64,000 nucleotides of DNA from Thermomonas sp. HDW16 (GCF_011302915.1 NZ_CP049872.1:2170001-2234000), one strand, 5' to 3'; counted from the stretch's first letter, positions 24,708 through 31,711 are shown. Made by a program: numbers and translations. Notes: generated from the letters alone by a model not told the origin.

Positions 24708-24984
24708 CGCAGAAGACAGACTTCAGGTAAAGAGCTTTTAAAGAATTTTTTGCCGTGAGTTGTCTGCCCTGCCCTTGAACAGCCTCGCCCGTGGCTCCGG
24801 CATAACTGAAACCCGTTATGCCTCCGCCCGGTTGCGGGTTCACGCGGGTCAAGGCACTCTCAGCACCTGGTCGTTGGGTCAAAGAAGCAAAGGCTTCAGC
24901 GGCCTAACAATTCGTTCAAGCCGAGCCCGCTTCGCGGTCTCGGACCGGCCGAGTCGCATCGCGCGGGCCGGCTTAACTCAGGCG
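24702..24984 (+). other. C35: ORF-less 283-bp cassette
   Basis: No frame begins and ends inside the unique ~200 bp; frames reported across it depend on flanking attC. It contains a perfect 8-bp hairpin GGCATAAC (24799-24806)/GTTATGCC (24815-24822), an AT-rich stretch with aattttttgcc after gagcttttaaag, and cagac/gtctg arms around it. The single copy has an ordinary attC, unlike families A and B. Could supply a promoter, terminator or small RNA. Confidence 0.5.
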
Positions 24985-24990
24985 TTAGGT
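24902..24990 (+). repeat. attC35
   Basis: R'' gcctaac, R' gttaggt; arm accggccgagtcgcatcgcgc. Confidence 0.96.
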
Positions 24991-24993
24991 TTT

Positions 24994-25449
24994 GTGGACA
25001 CTGATATCGCAACCCCAAAAGGCATACGTTTCCTAGCCGTCCCATTCGGCCTGCTCTTTGTTGCCGGTGGACTCTTGGCGCTGTTAACTGTTACTGGCGC
25101 AATTCCAGGTGAAATGCCTCGCACTTGGTATGCCCAGGTCTTCAGCATTACTGCATCAGTCACTTTTGCTCTTGCGGGAATTGGTTTTGTGTTTTTTGGC
25201 TTTGGCATGAAGAAAACCGCTGTAACAATTGGTGCACTCGCCCTTCTTTTCTTCGTCATCGCCTTCAATTGGATAGCCTTTGGCCCCGGCGAACGCAATT
25301 TCACACGTACGATCACGTTCAATGGGACTGTTTCACGTGCTACGGCTGTTTCAGAATTTGAGGGTCGTGCCGTCTTTGGCGGGTTCGCACTCCTCCTTGA
25401 CCTTATGGTTGTTGGCGGTCTTGTCAAAGGTATCCGGAGCAAAACCTAA
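24994..25449 (+). CDS. C36: four-helix membrane protein (copy 2 of C12)
   Basis: 151 aa, GTG start, same sequence as C12 as far as I can compare, including silent positions. Four membrane helices with a polar segment between the third and fourth. The identical ORF is followed by a common-type attC rather than the attC12 variant. About 11 kb separates the copies. Confidence 0.72.
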   Translation: MDTDIATPKGIRFLAVPFGLLFVAGGLLALLTVTGAIPGEMPRTWYAQVFSITASVTFALAGIGFVFFGFGMKKTAVTIGALALLFFVIAFNWIAFGPGERNFTRTITFNGTVSRATAVSEFEGRAVFGGFALLLDLMVVGGLVKGIRSKT

Positions 25450-25533
25450 CAATTCGTTCAAGCCGAGCCCGCTTCGCGGTCTCGGACGTAGCCGAGTCGC
25501 ATCGCGCGGGCCGGCTTAACTCAGGCGTTAGGC
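25444..25533 (+). repeat. attC36
   Basis: R'' acctaac, R' gttaggc; arm acgtagccgagtcgcatcgcgc. Confidence 0.96.
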
Positions 25534-25927
25534 CTTGCCAGTGAGACCTAAGTAGAAACGGCAACTCAGCGCAGCCTTCTCGCAATGTTCCGCGCCGCTG
25601 CGCTCGCGCTCCACTTGCCACAGCCCAGCTTCGGATTGTCCAGGGATTGGCCCGCCAGATTTCATCAGGCGGTGCCTGTGTCGTCTCTCGCTTCGTCGTT
25701 TAGCTCCTCGCGTTCGCTCGCAGGCGCACGCGGCAACAAGCCCTGCCGCGCGTACCTGCGTGCGAGTGTGAGATTTTTACGGGGGTCAAGACCGGCCTTG
25801 CAGGAAGAGCAAAGGCTGGTCTACGGCCTAACAATTCGTTCAAGCCGACACCGCTTCGCGGCGTCGTGATAGGTTCTCGTTATTGAACCAACACGCCGCC
25901 GCAAAGCGGTGCGTCTTAACTCAGGCG
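25528..25927 (+). ncRNA. C37: ORF-less cassette, structured family B (copy 2)
   Basis: 400 bp. Shares start (tgccagtgagacc), middle (ttccgcgccgctgcgctcgc) and end (gcaaaggctggtctacggcc) with C24 and C48. The minus-strand frame shared by C24 and C48 has an internal stop here. In place of the other copies' hairpin it has GGTC-aa-GACC in ggggtcaagaccgg after the common gatttttac. No convincing protein. Confidence 0.42.
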
Positions 25928-25933
25928 TTAGGC
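25826..25933 (+). repeat. attC37 (long lineage)
   Basis: 108 bp. R'' gcctaac, R' gttaggc. Left half as attC24 (gacaccgcttcgcggcgtcg), right half as attC13 (gccgcaaagcggtgcgtctta); looks like a mosaic of the two. Confidence 0.94.
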
Positions 25934-25967
25934 CGCTAAAGGCAAAGATCGCAAGATCGGAGGTTAT

Positions 25968-26372
25968 GTGGCACATCCGCTGATACTTCCAATGGCTGTC
26001 CACGTCGCATTCACTGCCCTGCTCTACGCCTTGCTCACTGTTGTTCGCGCTCCAAAGATCTGGGGTATCGGCCAGCGTCAAGACGGCTCAAATCCTTGGG
26101 CAGCAGTTGAACCCCGCATCAGCGCGAACCTATCGAATCAATTTGAGTGGCCGCTGTTCTTCTACGCGGCTTGCTTGCTGCTTATCCAAGGCCAAGTTGA
26201 AAGCTCAGCCGTAGTTCTGCTGGCTTGGGTGTTTGTTGGCGGCCGCTTCGCACACAGCTACGTTCAAATTTGCACCACAAACATCCGCGCTCGTGGCTTG
26301 GTGTTCACGGTCAATTTCCTCGCTACACTCGGGCTCTGGGTTGTGGTTCTCCAGGCAAGAGCTGCGGCCTAA
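25968..26372 (+). CDS. C38: MAPEG family membrane protein
   Basis: 134 aa, GTG start with cggagg ribosome-binding site. Four membrane helices; family marks RISANLSNQFEWPLFFYAAC and a C-terminal GGRFAHSYVQICTTNIRARGL, where the Arg-rich turn contributes to glutathione binding in relatives. MAPEG proteins are glutathione-dependent transferases or peroxidases at the membrane. Stop in attC38. Confidence 0.88.
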   Translation: MAHPLILPMAVHVAFTALLYALLTVVRAPKIWGIGQRQDGSNPWAAVEPRISANLSNQFEWPLFFYAACLLLIQGQVESSAVVLLAWVFVGGRFAHSYVQICTTNIRARGLVFTVNFLATLGLWVVVLQARAAA

Positions 26373-26455
26373 CAATTCGTTCAAGCCGAGCCCGCTTCGC
26401 GGTCTCGGACGTGCCGAGTCGCATCGCGCGGGCCGGCTTAACTCAGGCGTTAGGC
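26367..26455 (+). repeat. attC38
   Basis: R'' gcctaac, R' gttaggc; arm acgtgccgagtcgcatcgcgc. Confidence 0.96.
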
Positions 26456-26467
26456 TGCTTACGGAAC

Positions 26468-26887
26468 ATGACAGCAAACCGACGAAAAAATCTCGCCATT
26501 GCCCTTCTGACACTAGCCGCTCTGGCCGTGGCAACTGCAATTAGCCTCAACACCGACTACTACTACTTTCGGAACGATGGCGACATAGTGAACTGGCATC
26601 ACCCAACCGGGAACTTCCTGATTTTCTGCTGTTTCTTCGTGGGTGAGGCGTTATTTCTAGCTTGGGCAATCGAGCTTGCGCCAAGCAGGCGCCTTTGGAA
26701 AAGAAGTCTGCTAGCGACGCTTCTGTTTATTCCATGGACTCTGTTCTCGTCCATGTTCGTTGTTCATGCGCCCGGCTACATGCATTTTCATATTCTTTGG
26801 GTCTGGACAATTCTCGTCACTCTTGTTCTAGCGACTACCATCTCGGCTGTAACCAGCATTGCAGCGCACTCCCGGACAGCAGCCTAA
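26468..26887 (+). CDS. C39: four-helix membrane protein
   Basis: 139 aa. Helices ~9-27, 49-69, 78-97 and 107-131. Loop 1 is aromatic and acidic (DYYYFRNDGDIVNWHHP), loop 2 basic (APSRRLWKRS). Start at 26468; earlier in-frame codons come from attC38. Stop in attC39. Not recognised. Confidence 0.68.
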   Translation: MTANRRKNLAIALLTLAALAVATAISLNTDYYYFRNDGDIVNWHHPTGNFLIFCCFFVGEALFLAWAIELAPSRRLWKRSLLATLLFIPWTLFSSMFVVHAPGYMHFHILWVWTILVTLVLATTISAVTSIAAHSRTAA

Positions 26888-26970
26888 CAATTCGTTCAAG
26901 CCGAGCCCGCTTCGCGGTCTCGGACGTGCCGAGTCGCATCGCGCGGGCCGGCTTAACTCAGGCGTTAGGC
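26882..26970 (+). repeat. attC39
   Basis: R'' gcctaac, R' gttaggc; arm acgtgccgagtcgcatcgcgc. Confidence 0.96.
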
Positions 26971-26977
26971 GGCAGAA

Positions 26978-27187
26978 ATGGAACCGAAACGTAAACGCCA
27001 AGTTCTGTACCAACTGGCCTTACTGCTCGTCGCCTACCCAATAGCGCTGGTTGTTTTGATGCGCCTCGTCACCGCATACGTGCAGTCGCCGTGGATCAGT
27101 GGTGCCGTCTTCATCTTGTTCACGCTGCTGTTCTGGCGCATAGCCACTGGAGAGAAAACCCGTAAGATTCTTGGCAGGCGGTGGTAG
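26978..27187 (+). CDS. C40: small two-helix membrane protein
   Basis: 69 aa, one of the smallest cassette genes. Basic N-terminus MEPKRKRQ, helices ~10-29 and ~38-56, basic tail EKTRKILGRRW, so both ends should be cytoplasmic. Stop TAG 4 bp before attC40. Confidence 0.62.
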   Translation: MEPKRKRQVLYQLALLLVAYPIALVVLMRLVTAYVQSPWISGAVFILFTLLFWRIATGEKTRKILGRRW

Positions 27188-27191
27188 TGCC

Positions 27192-27280
27192 GCCTAACAA
27201 TTCGTTCAAGCCGAGCCCGCTTCGCGGTCTCGGACCAGCCGAGTCGCATCGGGCGGGCCGGCTTAACTCAGGCGTTAGGC
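27192..27280 (+). repeat. attC40
   Basis: R'' gcctaac, R' gttaggc; arm accagccgagtcgcatcgggc. Confidence 0.96.
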
Positions 27281-27307
27281 GTACAAAAGCGGTACATCGG
27301 AGGCCAA

Positions 27308-27718
27308 ATGACTAGGAACATCGCATCCGCAATCCTGTCCGCCATTGTCATGTTCTGCCTAGCAGGGCTTTTCAACGGTGTTTTGGCTAAGGAATTCATC
27401 CAGACGCATGTAAATGCCAGCATGCTTCGCGAGACTCCGAATCTCGCACTCATTTTTATTGGCTACCTGCTCCTCGCAACGCTCATGGTGCTGGCTTATC
27501 GCAAGGCCACATTGCCCGTGCTGGCCCCAATGAAGCGTGGCTTGACTGTTGGTCTTGCATTCGCAGTCATATGGCTAGTTCCCTATAGTCTTGTCTTGTT
27601 CTCCGTATACCGCTTTCCATACGAAGCACTCGCCATTGATCTTCCCTGGGCTCTTGTTGAACAAGGACTTGGTGGCTTGGTTATCGGCTTGATGCAAGGA
27701 AAACGAGCATACGCCTAA
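27308..27718 (+). CDS. C41: four-helix membrane protein with a decayed relative outside the array
   Basis: 136 aa. Helices ~8-26, 44-63, 77-98 and 116-131; ribosome-binding site cggagg. Conserved-looking blocks SAIVMFCLAGLFNGVLA, PMKRGLTVGLAFAVIWLVPYS and YRFPYEALAIDLPW recur in the pseudogene at 32548-32950. Stop in attC41. Function unknown. Confidence 0.75.
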   Translation: MTRNIASAILSAIVMFCLAGLFNGVLAKEFIQTHVNASMLRETPNLALIFIGYLLLATLMVLAYRKATLPVLAPMKRGLTVGLAFAVIWLVPYSLVLFSVYRFPYEALAIDLPWALVEQGLGGLVIGLMQGKRAYA

Positions 27719-27801
27719 CAATTCGTTCAAGCCGAGCCCGCTTCGCGGTCTCGGACCAGCCGAGTCGCATCGCGCGGGCCGGCTTAACTCAGGCGTTAGG
27801 C
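27713..27801 (+). repeat. attC41
   Basis: R'' gcctaac, R' gttaggc; arm accagccgagtcgcatcgcgc. Confidence 0.96.
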
Positions 27802-27830
27802 GGCACCAAACAAGTGTTCAGGAGAATCGC

Positions 27831-28082
27831 GTGACTGTGGCGAACCATGGCCCCTATCACCGCCGCGGCGAGCCAGGCGGTCCAGGTTGTTCCGTAACTG
27901 AACTTCCTGTTTCCGCAAAGCAACCAAATGGCGACATCGTTGCAATGACTCTCTTGAGCGCAGACAAAAATGCCACTGAGCTGGAGCTATTGCGGACAAT
28001 CGCAAGCTCCTTCGGTGTGCAATGGGGCCGTGACGAGTTTGGCTGGTGGGCGGCACTACCAAATGTGTCTCCTGCCGCCTAA
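27831..28082 (+). CDS. C42: small soluble hypothetical protein
   Basis: 83 aa, GTG start after aggaga. Gly/Pro-rich opening (HGPYHRRGEPGGPGCSV) then a helix-rich half (ATELELLRTIASSFGVQW). No membrane helix. Stop in attC42. Not recognised. Confidence 0.58.
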   Translation: MTVANHGPYHRRGEPGGPGCSVTELPVSAKQPNGDIVAMTLLSADKNATELELLRTIASSFGVQWGRDEFGWWAALPNVSPAA

Positions 28083-28166
28083 CAATTCGTTCAAGCCGAG
28101 CCCGCTTCGCGGTCTCGGACCGACCGGATCCGCATCGGGCGGGCCGGCTCAACTCAGGCGTTAGGG
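28077..28166 (+). repeat. attC42
   Basis: R'' gcctaac, R' gttaggg; arm accgaccggatccgcatcgggc; ggctcaactc replaces ggcttaactc. Confidence 0.95.
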
Positions 28167-28173
28167 CTACAAG

Positions 28174-28542
28174 ATGAAGATCCTCGTTCAAACACTGCTT
28201 CTTTCACAGGCATTAGTCGCCCCGCTTGAGTTCAGTGACGCGCTAAAGCTCGCGGATAAGAATGAGGCTGGCCTGGAAGCTGGCGTGAAGAGCACTCTCG
28301 TTCAGAGTCAGGACACCGCATTGCACGCAGCAATGGCGAACTGCGTTGCTCTTGCGCCAGGCAAACTTCCTGCCTTCACGATCGTGTTGAAGCTAGACGC
28401 TTCCGGTCACGCACTCCAGTCGTGGCGCAACAATGATCTTCCCGTTGTGCGCTGTGCAGAAAGAGAACTCCGCAATGGGTCATATAAGACCAACGGGCAA
28501 GACGAGTTCTATACTTCCTTCGTCGTTAGCTTTACGCCCTAA
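28174..28542 (+). CDS. C43: exported hypothetical protein
   Basis: 122 aa. Short signal-like N-terminus (MKILVQTLLLSQALVAP). Mature part has two Cys (MANCVALA; VVRCAERE) and a strand-rich FTIVLKLDASGHALQSW followed by EFYTSFVVSFTP, resembling the fold of TonB-C-like repeat proteins (compare C10). Stop in attC43. Confidence 0.64.
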   Translation: MKILVQTLLLSQALVAPLEFSDALKLADKNEAGLEAGVKSTLVQSQDTALHAAMANCVALAPGKLPAFTIVLKLDASGHALQSWRNNDLPVVRCAERELRNGSYKTNGQDEFYTSFVVSFTP

Positions 28543-28626
28543 CAATTCGTTCAAGCCGAGCCCGCTTCGCGGTCTCGGGCGCAGCCGAGTCGCATCGCGC
28601 GGGCCGGCTTAACTCAGGCGTTAGGG
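28537..28626 (+). repeat. attC43
   Basis: R'' ccctaac, R' gttaggg; arm gcgcagccgagtcgcatcgcgc. Confidence 0.96.
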
Positions 28627-28629
28627 CTC

Positions 28630-29130
28630 ATGATCAAAATCAGTCGCAGATTGATGAGTGCCACCGCCATGCTCGTGGCACCTCTCTACTGCTTTGCAAC
28701 TCTTCCGCGTAGTGAGAGCTGCCATGACACACTTTGCTTTTCCGTAGTCGAAGGCGAACCGGGCCTTATCAAGGATCGAACCTACCACTACCAAGAAGGT
28801 GGCAGACGGCTTTTGTTCACTCGCATGGCAAATGGAAGTGAACTTTCGCTCCTTCTCCGACCTGTTTCCCAAGCTGACTGCCCAAGCAACTTTGAAGATA
28901 CGTACGCTCGTCTGGCCAAGCGTACAAGCACTGCAATTAGCTCCAGAGGCTGCCTGGCGGTCAAAGAGTCAGGAAAATTCTTCCGGATCGACTTCACTTT
29001 AGTCAGCCCCAAAGCACCGCTTGAACAGGAACTTCGGACACTCGCACCTCAAGCCTGGATCTACGACTTTAGGAACCCTTCTGTTGTCAGTCCTGTGCTT
29101 GTCTTGTCGCCATCAGGGCATGAGCCCTAA
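28630..29130 (+). CDS. C44: exported cysteine-containing hypothetical protein
   Basis: 166 aa, ATG three bases after attC43. Signal peptide MIKISRRLMSATAMLVAPLY. Mature part has Cys pairs ESCHDTLCF and later ADCPSNF / RGCLAVK, suggesting two disulphides in the periplasm. It is beta-rich. Stop in attC44. Not recognised. Confidence 0.68.
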   Translation: MIKISRRLMSATAMLVAPLYCFATLPRSESCHDTLCFSVVEGEPGLIKDRTYHYQEGGRRLLFTRMANGSELSLLLRPVSQADCPSNFEDTYARLAKRTSTAISSRGCLAVKESGKFFRIDFTLVSPKAPLEQELRTLAPQAWIYDFRNPSVVSPVLVLSPSGHEP

Positions 29131-29213
29131 CAATTCGTTCAAGCCGAGCCCGCTTCGCGGTCTCGGACGTACCGAGTCGCATCGCGCGGGCCGGCTTAAC
29201 TCAGGCGTTAGGC
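29125..29213 (+). repeat. attC44
   Basis: R'' ccctaac, R' gttaggc; arm acgtaccgagtcgcatcgcgc. Confidence 0.96.
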
Positions 29214-29216
29214 TGC

Positions 29217-29534
29217 ATGACAGAAATCTTCGTAGTCCAAGTAGAAGCTTCTCCCGACGGCGTCATGCATTCGACTACTGAGTTTGGTGGCGCCTACATC
29301 AATGTTTACACAACCGAGCTAAACATCCGCAATGCAATTGATATTGCAGAAAAGGAAGTCGTGGAAGCGGGTTGGCGCATCGAGAGAGTTGTTTCTGCCG
29401 CTCTAAACAACGCCGCCGACTTTGATGGTGAAGAATCAGGGCTGCAGTACTACGAACAGGCTCTACTGGACGGAACAGTTGTTGTAGTCCACATTTTCCC
29501 GCCAGAGCACGCTGAATGCGATTTTTTGCATTGA
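29217..29534 (+). CDS. C45: acidic soluble hypothetical protein
   Basis: 105 aa. Pattern beta-alpha-beta (EIFVVQVEAS; IRNAIDIAEKEVVEAGWRIERVVSA; DGTVVVVHIFP), strongly acidic. ATG three bases after attC44, so initiation depends on attC sequence. No family recognised. Confidence 0.64.
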   Translation: MTEIFVVQVEASPDGVMHSTTEFGGAYINVYTTELNIRNAIDIAEKEVVEAGWRIERVVSAALNNAADFDGEESGLQYYEQALLDGTVVVVHIFPPEHAECDFLH

Positions 29535-29544
29535 ATGGCTTGCA

Positions 29545-29634
29545 GCCTAACAATTCGTTCAAGCCGAGCCCGCTTCGCGGTCTCGGGCGTAACCGGGTCG
29601 CATCGCGCGGGCCGGCTTAACTCAGGCGTTAGGT
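29545..29634 (+). repeat. attC45
   Basis: R'' gcctaac, R' gttaggt; arm gcgtaaccgggtcgcatcgcgc. Confidence 0.96.
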
Positions 29635-29651
29635 TGCAAGAGCCAACATCC

Positions 29652-29879
29652 ATGCAATTCTCAGAAACAACAATCGTGAGATTTCAGCGTGGCGTCGCCG
29701 TGTTCTTCGTAAGCCTGCTTGTATTTGGATTCTTAGTGAAGATCGGATTTGTCGGCAAATACCAAACCTATGGTTCAGTACGGCCCTGGGCTCAAGTCAT
29801 GAGTCAACTGGACTCTCTTGTAATCAAATCCTTAGTTCTTGCAGGCCTTGCTGCAGCGTGGCCCGTACGCGGTCGCTAG
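29652..29879 (+). CDS. C46: small two-helix membrane protein
   Basis: 75 aa. Helices ~13-33 and ~55-71; loop GKYQTYGSVRPWAQVMSQ. The frame is open upstream through attC45, but that sequence is not gene-specific, so ATG 29652 is used. Confidence 0.6.
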   Translation: MQFSETTIVRFQRGVAVFFVSLLVFGFLVKIGFVGKYQTYGSVRPWAQVMSQLDSLVIKSLVLAGLAAAWPVRGR

Positions 29880-29886
29880 ACTTGCA

Positions 29887-29976
29887 ACCTAACAATTCGT
29901 TCAAGCCGAGCCCGCTTCGCGGCCTCGGCGCCAACCGGTTCCGCTCGGGCGGGCCGGCTTAACTCAGGCGTTAGGG
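29887..29976 (+). repeat. attC46
   Basis: R'' acctaac, R' gttaggg; cgcggcctcggcgccaaccgg core, arm ending ttccgctcgggc. Confidence 0.95.
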
Positions 29977-29986
29977 CTCAAAGCAC

Positions 29987-30205
29987 ATGACTTCAAGACT
30001 ATTGGTCATCGCGCTCCTAGCTTTATCCGCAGTTGCGAGCTGTAGCTCAGGCACAAACAACCAGGGCCCTGCCAATTCACGTGTTGATCCGAACTCAAAA
30101 AATTGCATTCGGCGTGGTGAAGATGGCCAATGCGCGCAGGTTTGCAACATTTGGCAGGGAGACAGTTGCGTTCACAGTTGTACTGTTGGCGTACCCTGTG
30201 ATTGA
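29987..30205 (+). CDS. C47: small Cys-rich lipoprotein
   Basis: 72 aa. Lipobox SAVASC (Cys 19) predicts lipidation. The 50-residue mature part has five further Cys (NCIRRG; QCAQVCNI; DSCVHSCT; VPCD region), likely a small disulphide-knit domain. Function unknown. Confidence 0.68.
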   Translation: MTSRLLVIALLALSAVASCSSGTNNQGPANSRVDPNSKNCIRRGEDGQCAQVCNIWQGDSCVHSCTVGVPCD

Positions 30206-30220
30206 ACTCGGGCTTCTGAG

Positions 30221-30310
30221 CCCTAACAATTCGTTCAAGCCGAGCCCGCTTCGCGGTCTCGGGCGCAGCCGAGTCGCATCGCGCGGGCCGGCTTAACTCA
30301 GGCGTTAGGC
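30221..30310 (+). repeat. attC47
   Basis: R'' ccctaac, R' gttaggc; arm gcgcagccgagtcgcatcgcgc. Confidence 0.96.
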
Positions 30311-30721
30311 CTTGCCAGTGAGACTTCAGTAGCAAGAGCAACTCAACGCAGTCTTATCGCAATGTTCCGCGCCACTGCGCTCGCGCTCCACCCGCCACAG
30401 CTCACCTTCGGGTCGTCCAAGGCAAGGCCCGCCAGATATTCATCAGGCGGTGCCTGTGTCGTCTCTCGCTTCGCCGCTTGGCTCCTCTCGTTCGCCCGCA
30501 GGCGCACGCGGCAACAAGCCCTGCCGCGCGTGCCTGCGTGCGAGTGTGAGATTTTTACTAGAGCATTGAACGCTCTCAAAGAAAGCGTTGTCAGGCAAGA
30601 GCAAAGGCTGGTCTACGGCCTAACAATTCGTCCAAGCCGACACCGCTTCGCGGCGTCGTCAAAGTCCCGCTAAGATTGTGACTGTGCCGCCGCCGCAAAT
30701 CGGCGCGGCTTAACTCAGGCG
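30305..30721 (+). ncRNA. C48: ORF-less cassette, structured family B (copy 3)
   Basis: 417 bp. Hairpin AGAGC (30560-30564)/GCTCT (30572-30576) sits directly after gatttttact, as the AAAGC/GCTTT hairpin does in C24; one pair changes A-T to G-C on both sides. Plus-strand frames diverge from C24 through indels. The minus-strand frame at 30343-30579 resembles C24's (ALVKISHSHAGTRGRACC) but is broken in C37. Confidence 0.42.
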
Positions 30722-30727
30722 TTAGGC
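30618..30727 (+). repeat. attC48 (long lineage)
   Basis: 110 bp. R'' gcctaac, R' gttaggc; same interior as attC24. Confidence 0.95.
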
Positions 30728-30731
30728 CGCT

Positions 30732-31202
30732 ATGAAAGTTAGCTCGCTACTTTTATTTTTCGTCATTTTTCTAGCATTCGCGTGTCTTTCTGCGTGCAGC
30801 AAGAACCCCTCGCAGACGGCGCTAACAGCACAAGTTCCGGCCCTGCGAGGCTGGAAGCAGCACTGTAATCTCGACGGTATTCAATTTCAGTCGGAACGCG
30901 ATAGGAGCTATTTGCAGCAATTGGCGCAACGCTGTTCGCCTACTGATGCTTGCGTTCTAGCTTGCTCACGCACAGATTGTGCAAATGTTGGGGGTGGCTG
31001 CTCCCATGCTTGCTCACAAACAGATGATCCCGCCAGGGGCGCTGATGAGTTCTTGTCCAAGACATCTGAGTGGTGCAAATGGCGGCGGCCTAACAATTCG
31101 TTCAAGCCGAGCCCGCTTCGCGGTCTCGGACCAGCCGAGTCGCATCGCGCGGGCCGGCTTAACTCAGGCGTTAGGCGGCACGCACTCATCAATGCGATCT
31201 GA
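30732..31202 (+). CDS. C49: lipoprotein whose frame runs through attC49 into C50
   Basis: 156 aa as read here. Signal with lipobox LSAC (Cys 22). The unique part is Cys-rich (QHCNLDG; RCSPTDACVLACSRTDCANV; GGCSHACSQ). No stop occurs before attC49; translation crosses the entire attC (NNSFKPSPLRGLGPAESH, then RAGRLNSGVR) and ends at TGA 31200-31202 inside C50, overlapping the C50 start by 11 bp. The C-terminus therefore depends on the neighbouring cassette. Confidence 0.68.
   Translation: MKVSSLLLFFVIFLAFACLSACSKNPSQTALTAQVPALRGWKQHCNLDGIQFQSERDRSYLQQLAQRCSPTDACVLACSRTDCANVGGGCSHACSQTDDPARGADEFLSKTSEWCKWRRPNNSFKPSPLRGLGPAESHRAGRLNSGVRRHALINAI
31088..31176 (+). repeat. attC49
   Basis: R'' gcctaac, R' gttaggc; arm accagccgagtcgcatcgcgc. 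At 89 bp it stays open in the C49 frame. Confidence 0.96.
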
Positions 31203-31617
31203 AATGACAATTTTCCTGTGCGCTCTTGGCTTAGCCCTAGTGGGATTTTCGGCCTGGATTCGCTACATGCAACGAAAGGCGTCATCTTGGCCTTTTGTAA
31301 ATGGTCTGATCGTAGAGTCAGAACTACGCCACACAATTGATGAAACGTCTGCTCATATCGCCTATGAGTACAGCATCACTGGCAGGCGCCATAAGTCGAG
31401 TCAGGTGTCCTATTCGGGGATGTCAAAAGCCTCGTCAGAGCGAGAGGCTTTAATCTCGCGCTATCCGGTTGGCGCCGAGGTTACGGTCTACTATGATCCG
31501 ACCGACCCGTCGCAGGCCGTTCTAGAGAACAAGCAGTCAAATACTTGGCATATCCCTCTGGCAATTGGGTTAGTCGTGCTCGCTGGCGGCCTCCTCACCG
31601 TAGTTGTGAACGGCTAA
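31192..31617 (+). CDS. C50: DUF3592-type membrane protein
   Basis: 141 aa. N-terminal helix (FLCALGLALVGFSAWIRY), then the periplasmic DUF3592 domain: WPFVNGLIVESELRH, YEYSITGRRHKSSQVSYSG, EREALISRYPVGAEVTVYYDP, DPSQAVLE, and a C-terminal helix (IPLAIGLVVLAGGLLTVVV). The G..V.VYYDP..P..A.LE ending is diagnostic for me. ATG 31192 or 31204 could be used. Confidence 0.88.
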   Translation: MRSEMTIFLCALGLALVGFSAWIRYMQRKASSWPFVNGLIVESELRHTIDETSAHIAYEYSITGRRHKSSQVSYSGMSKASSEREALISRYPVGAEVTVYYDPTDPSQAVLENKQSNTWHIPLAIGLVVLAGGLLTVVVNG

Positions 31618-31622
31618 GTGCC

Positions 31623-31711
31623 GCCTAACAATTCGTTCAAGCCGAGCCCGCTTCGCGGTCTCGGACCAGCCGAGTCGCATCGCGCGGGCCGGCTTAACTC
31701 AGGCGTTAGAT
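31623..31711 (+). repeat. attC50
   Basis: R'' gcctaac, R' gttagat; arm accagccgagtcgcatcgcgc. Confidence 0.96.

Noticed and set aside
24592..24882. 96-aa minus-strand frame across C35
   Set aside because: Most of it is antisense attC34 sequence; no start signal.
8460..31260. Many short frames containing NNSFKPSPLRGL or LTPELSRPARC
   Set aside because: These are translations of attC itself in plus and minus frames. Only C29 and C49 are accepted as genes whose frame truly enters attC.
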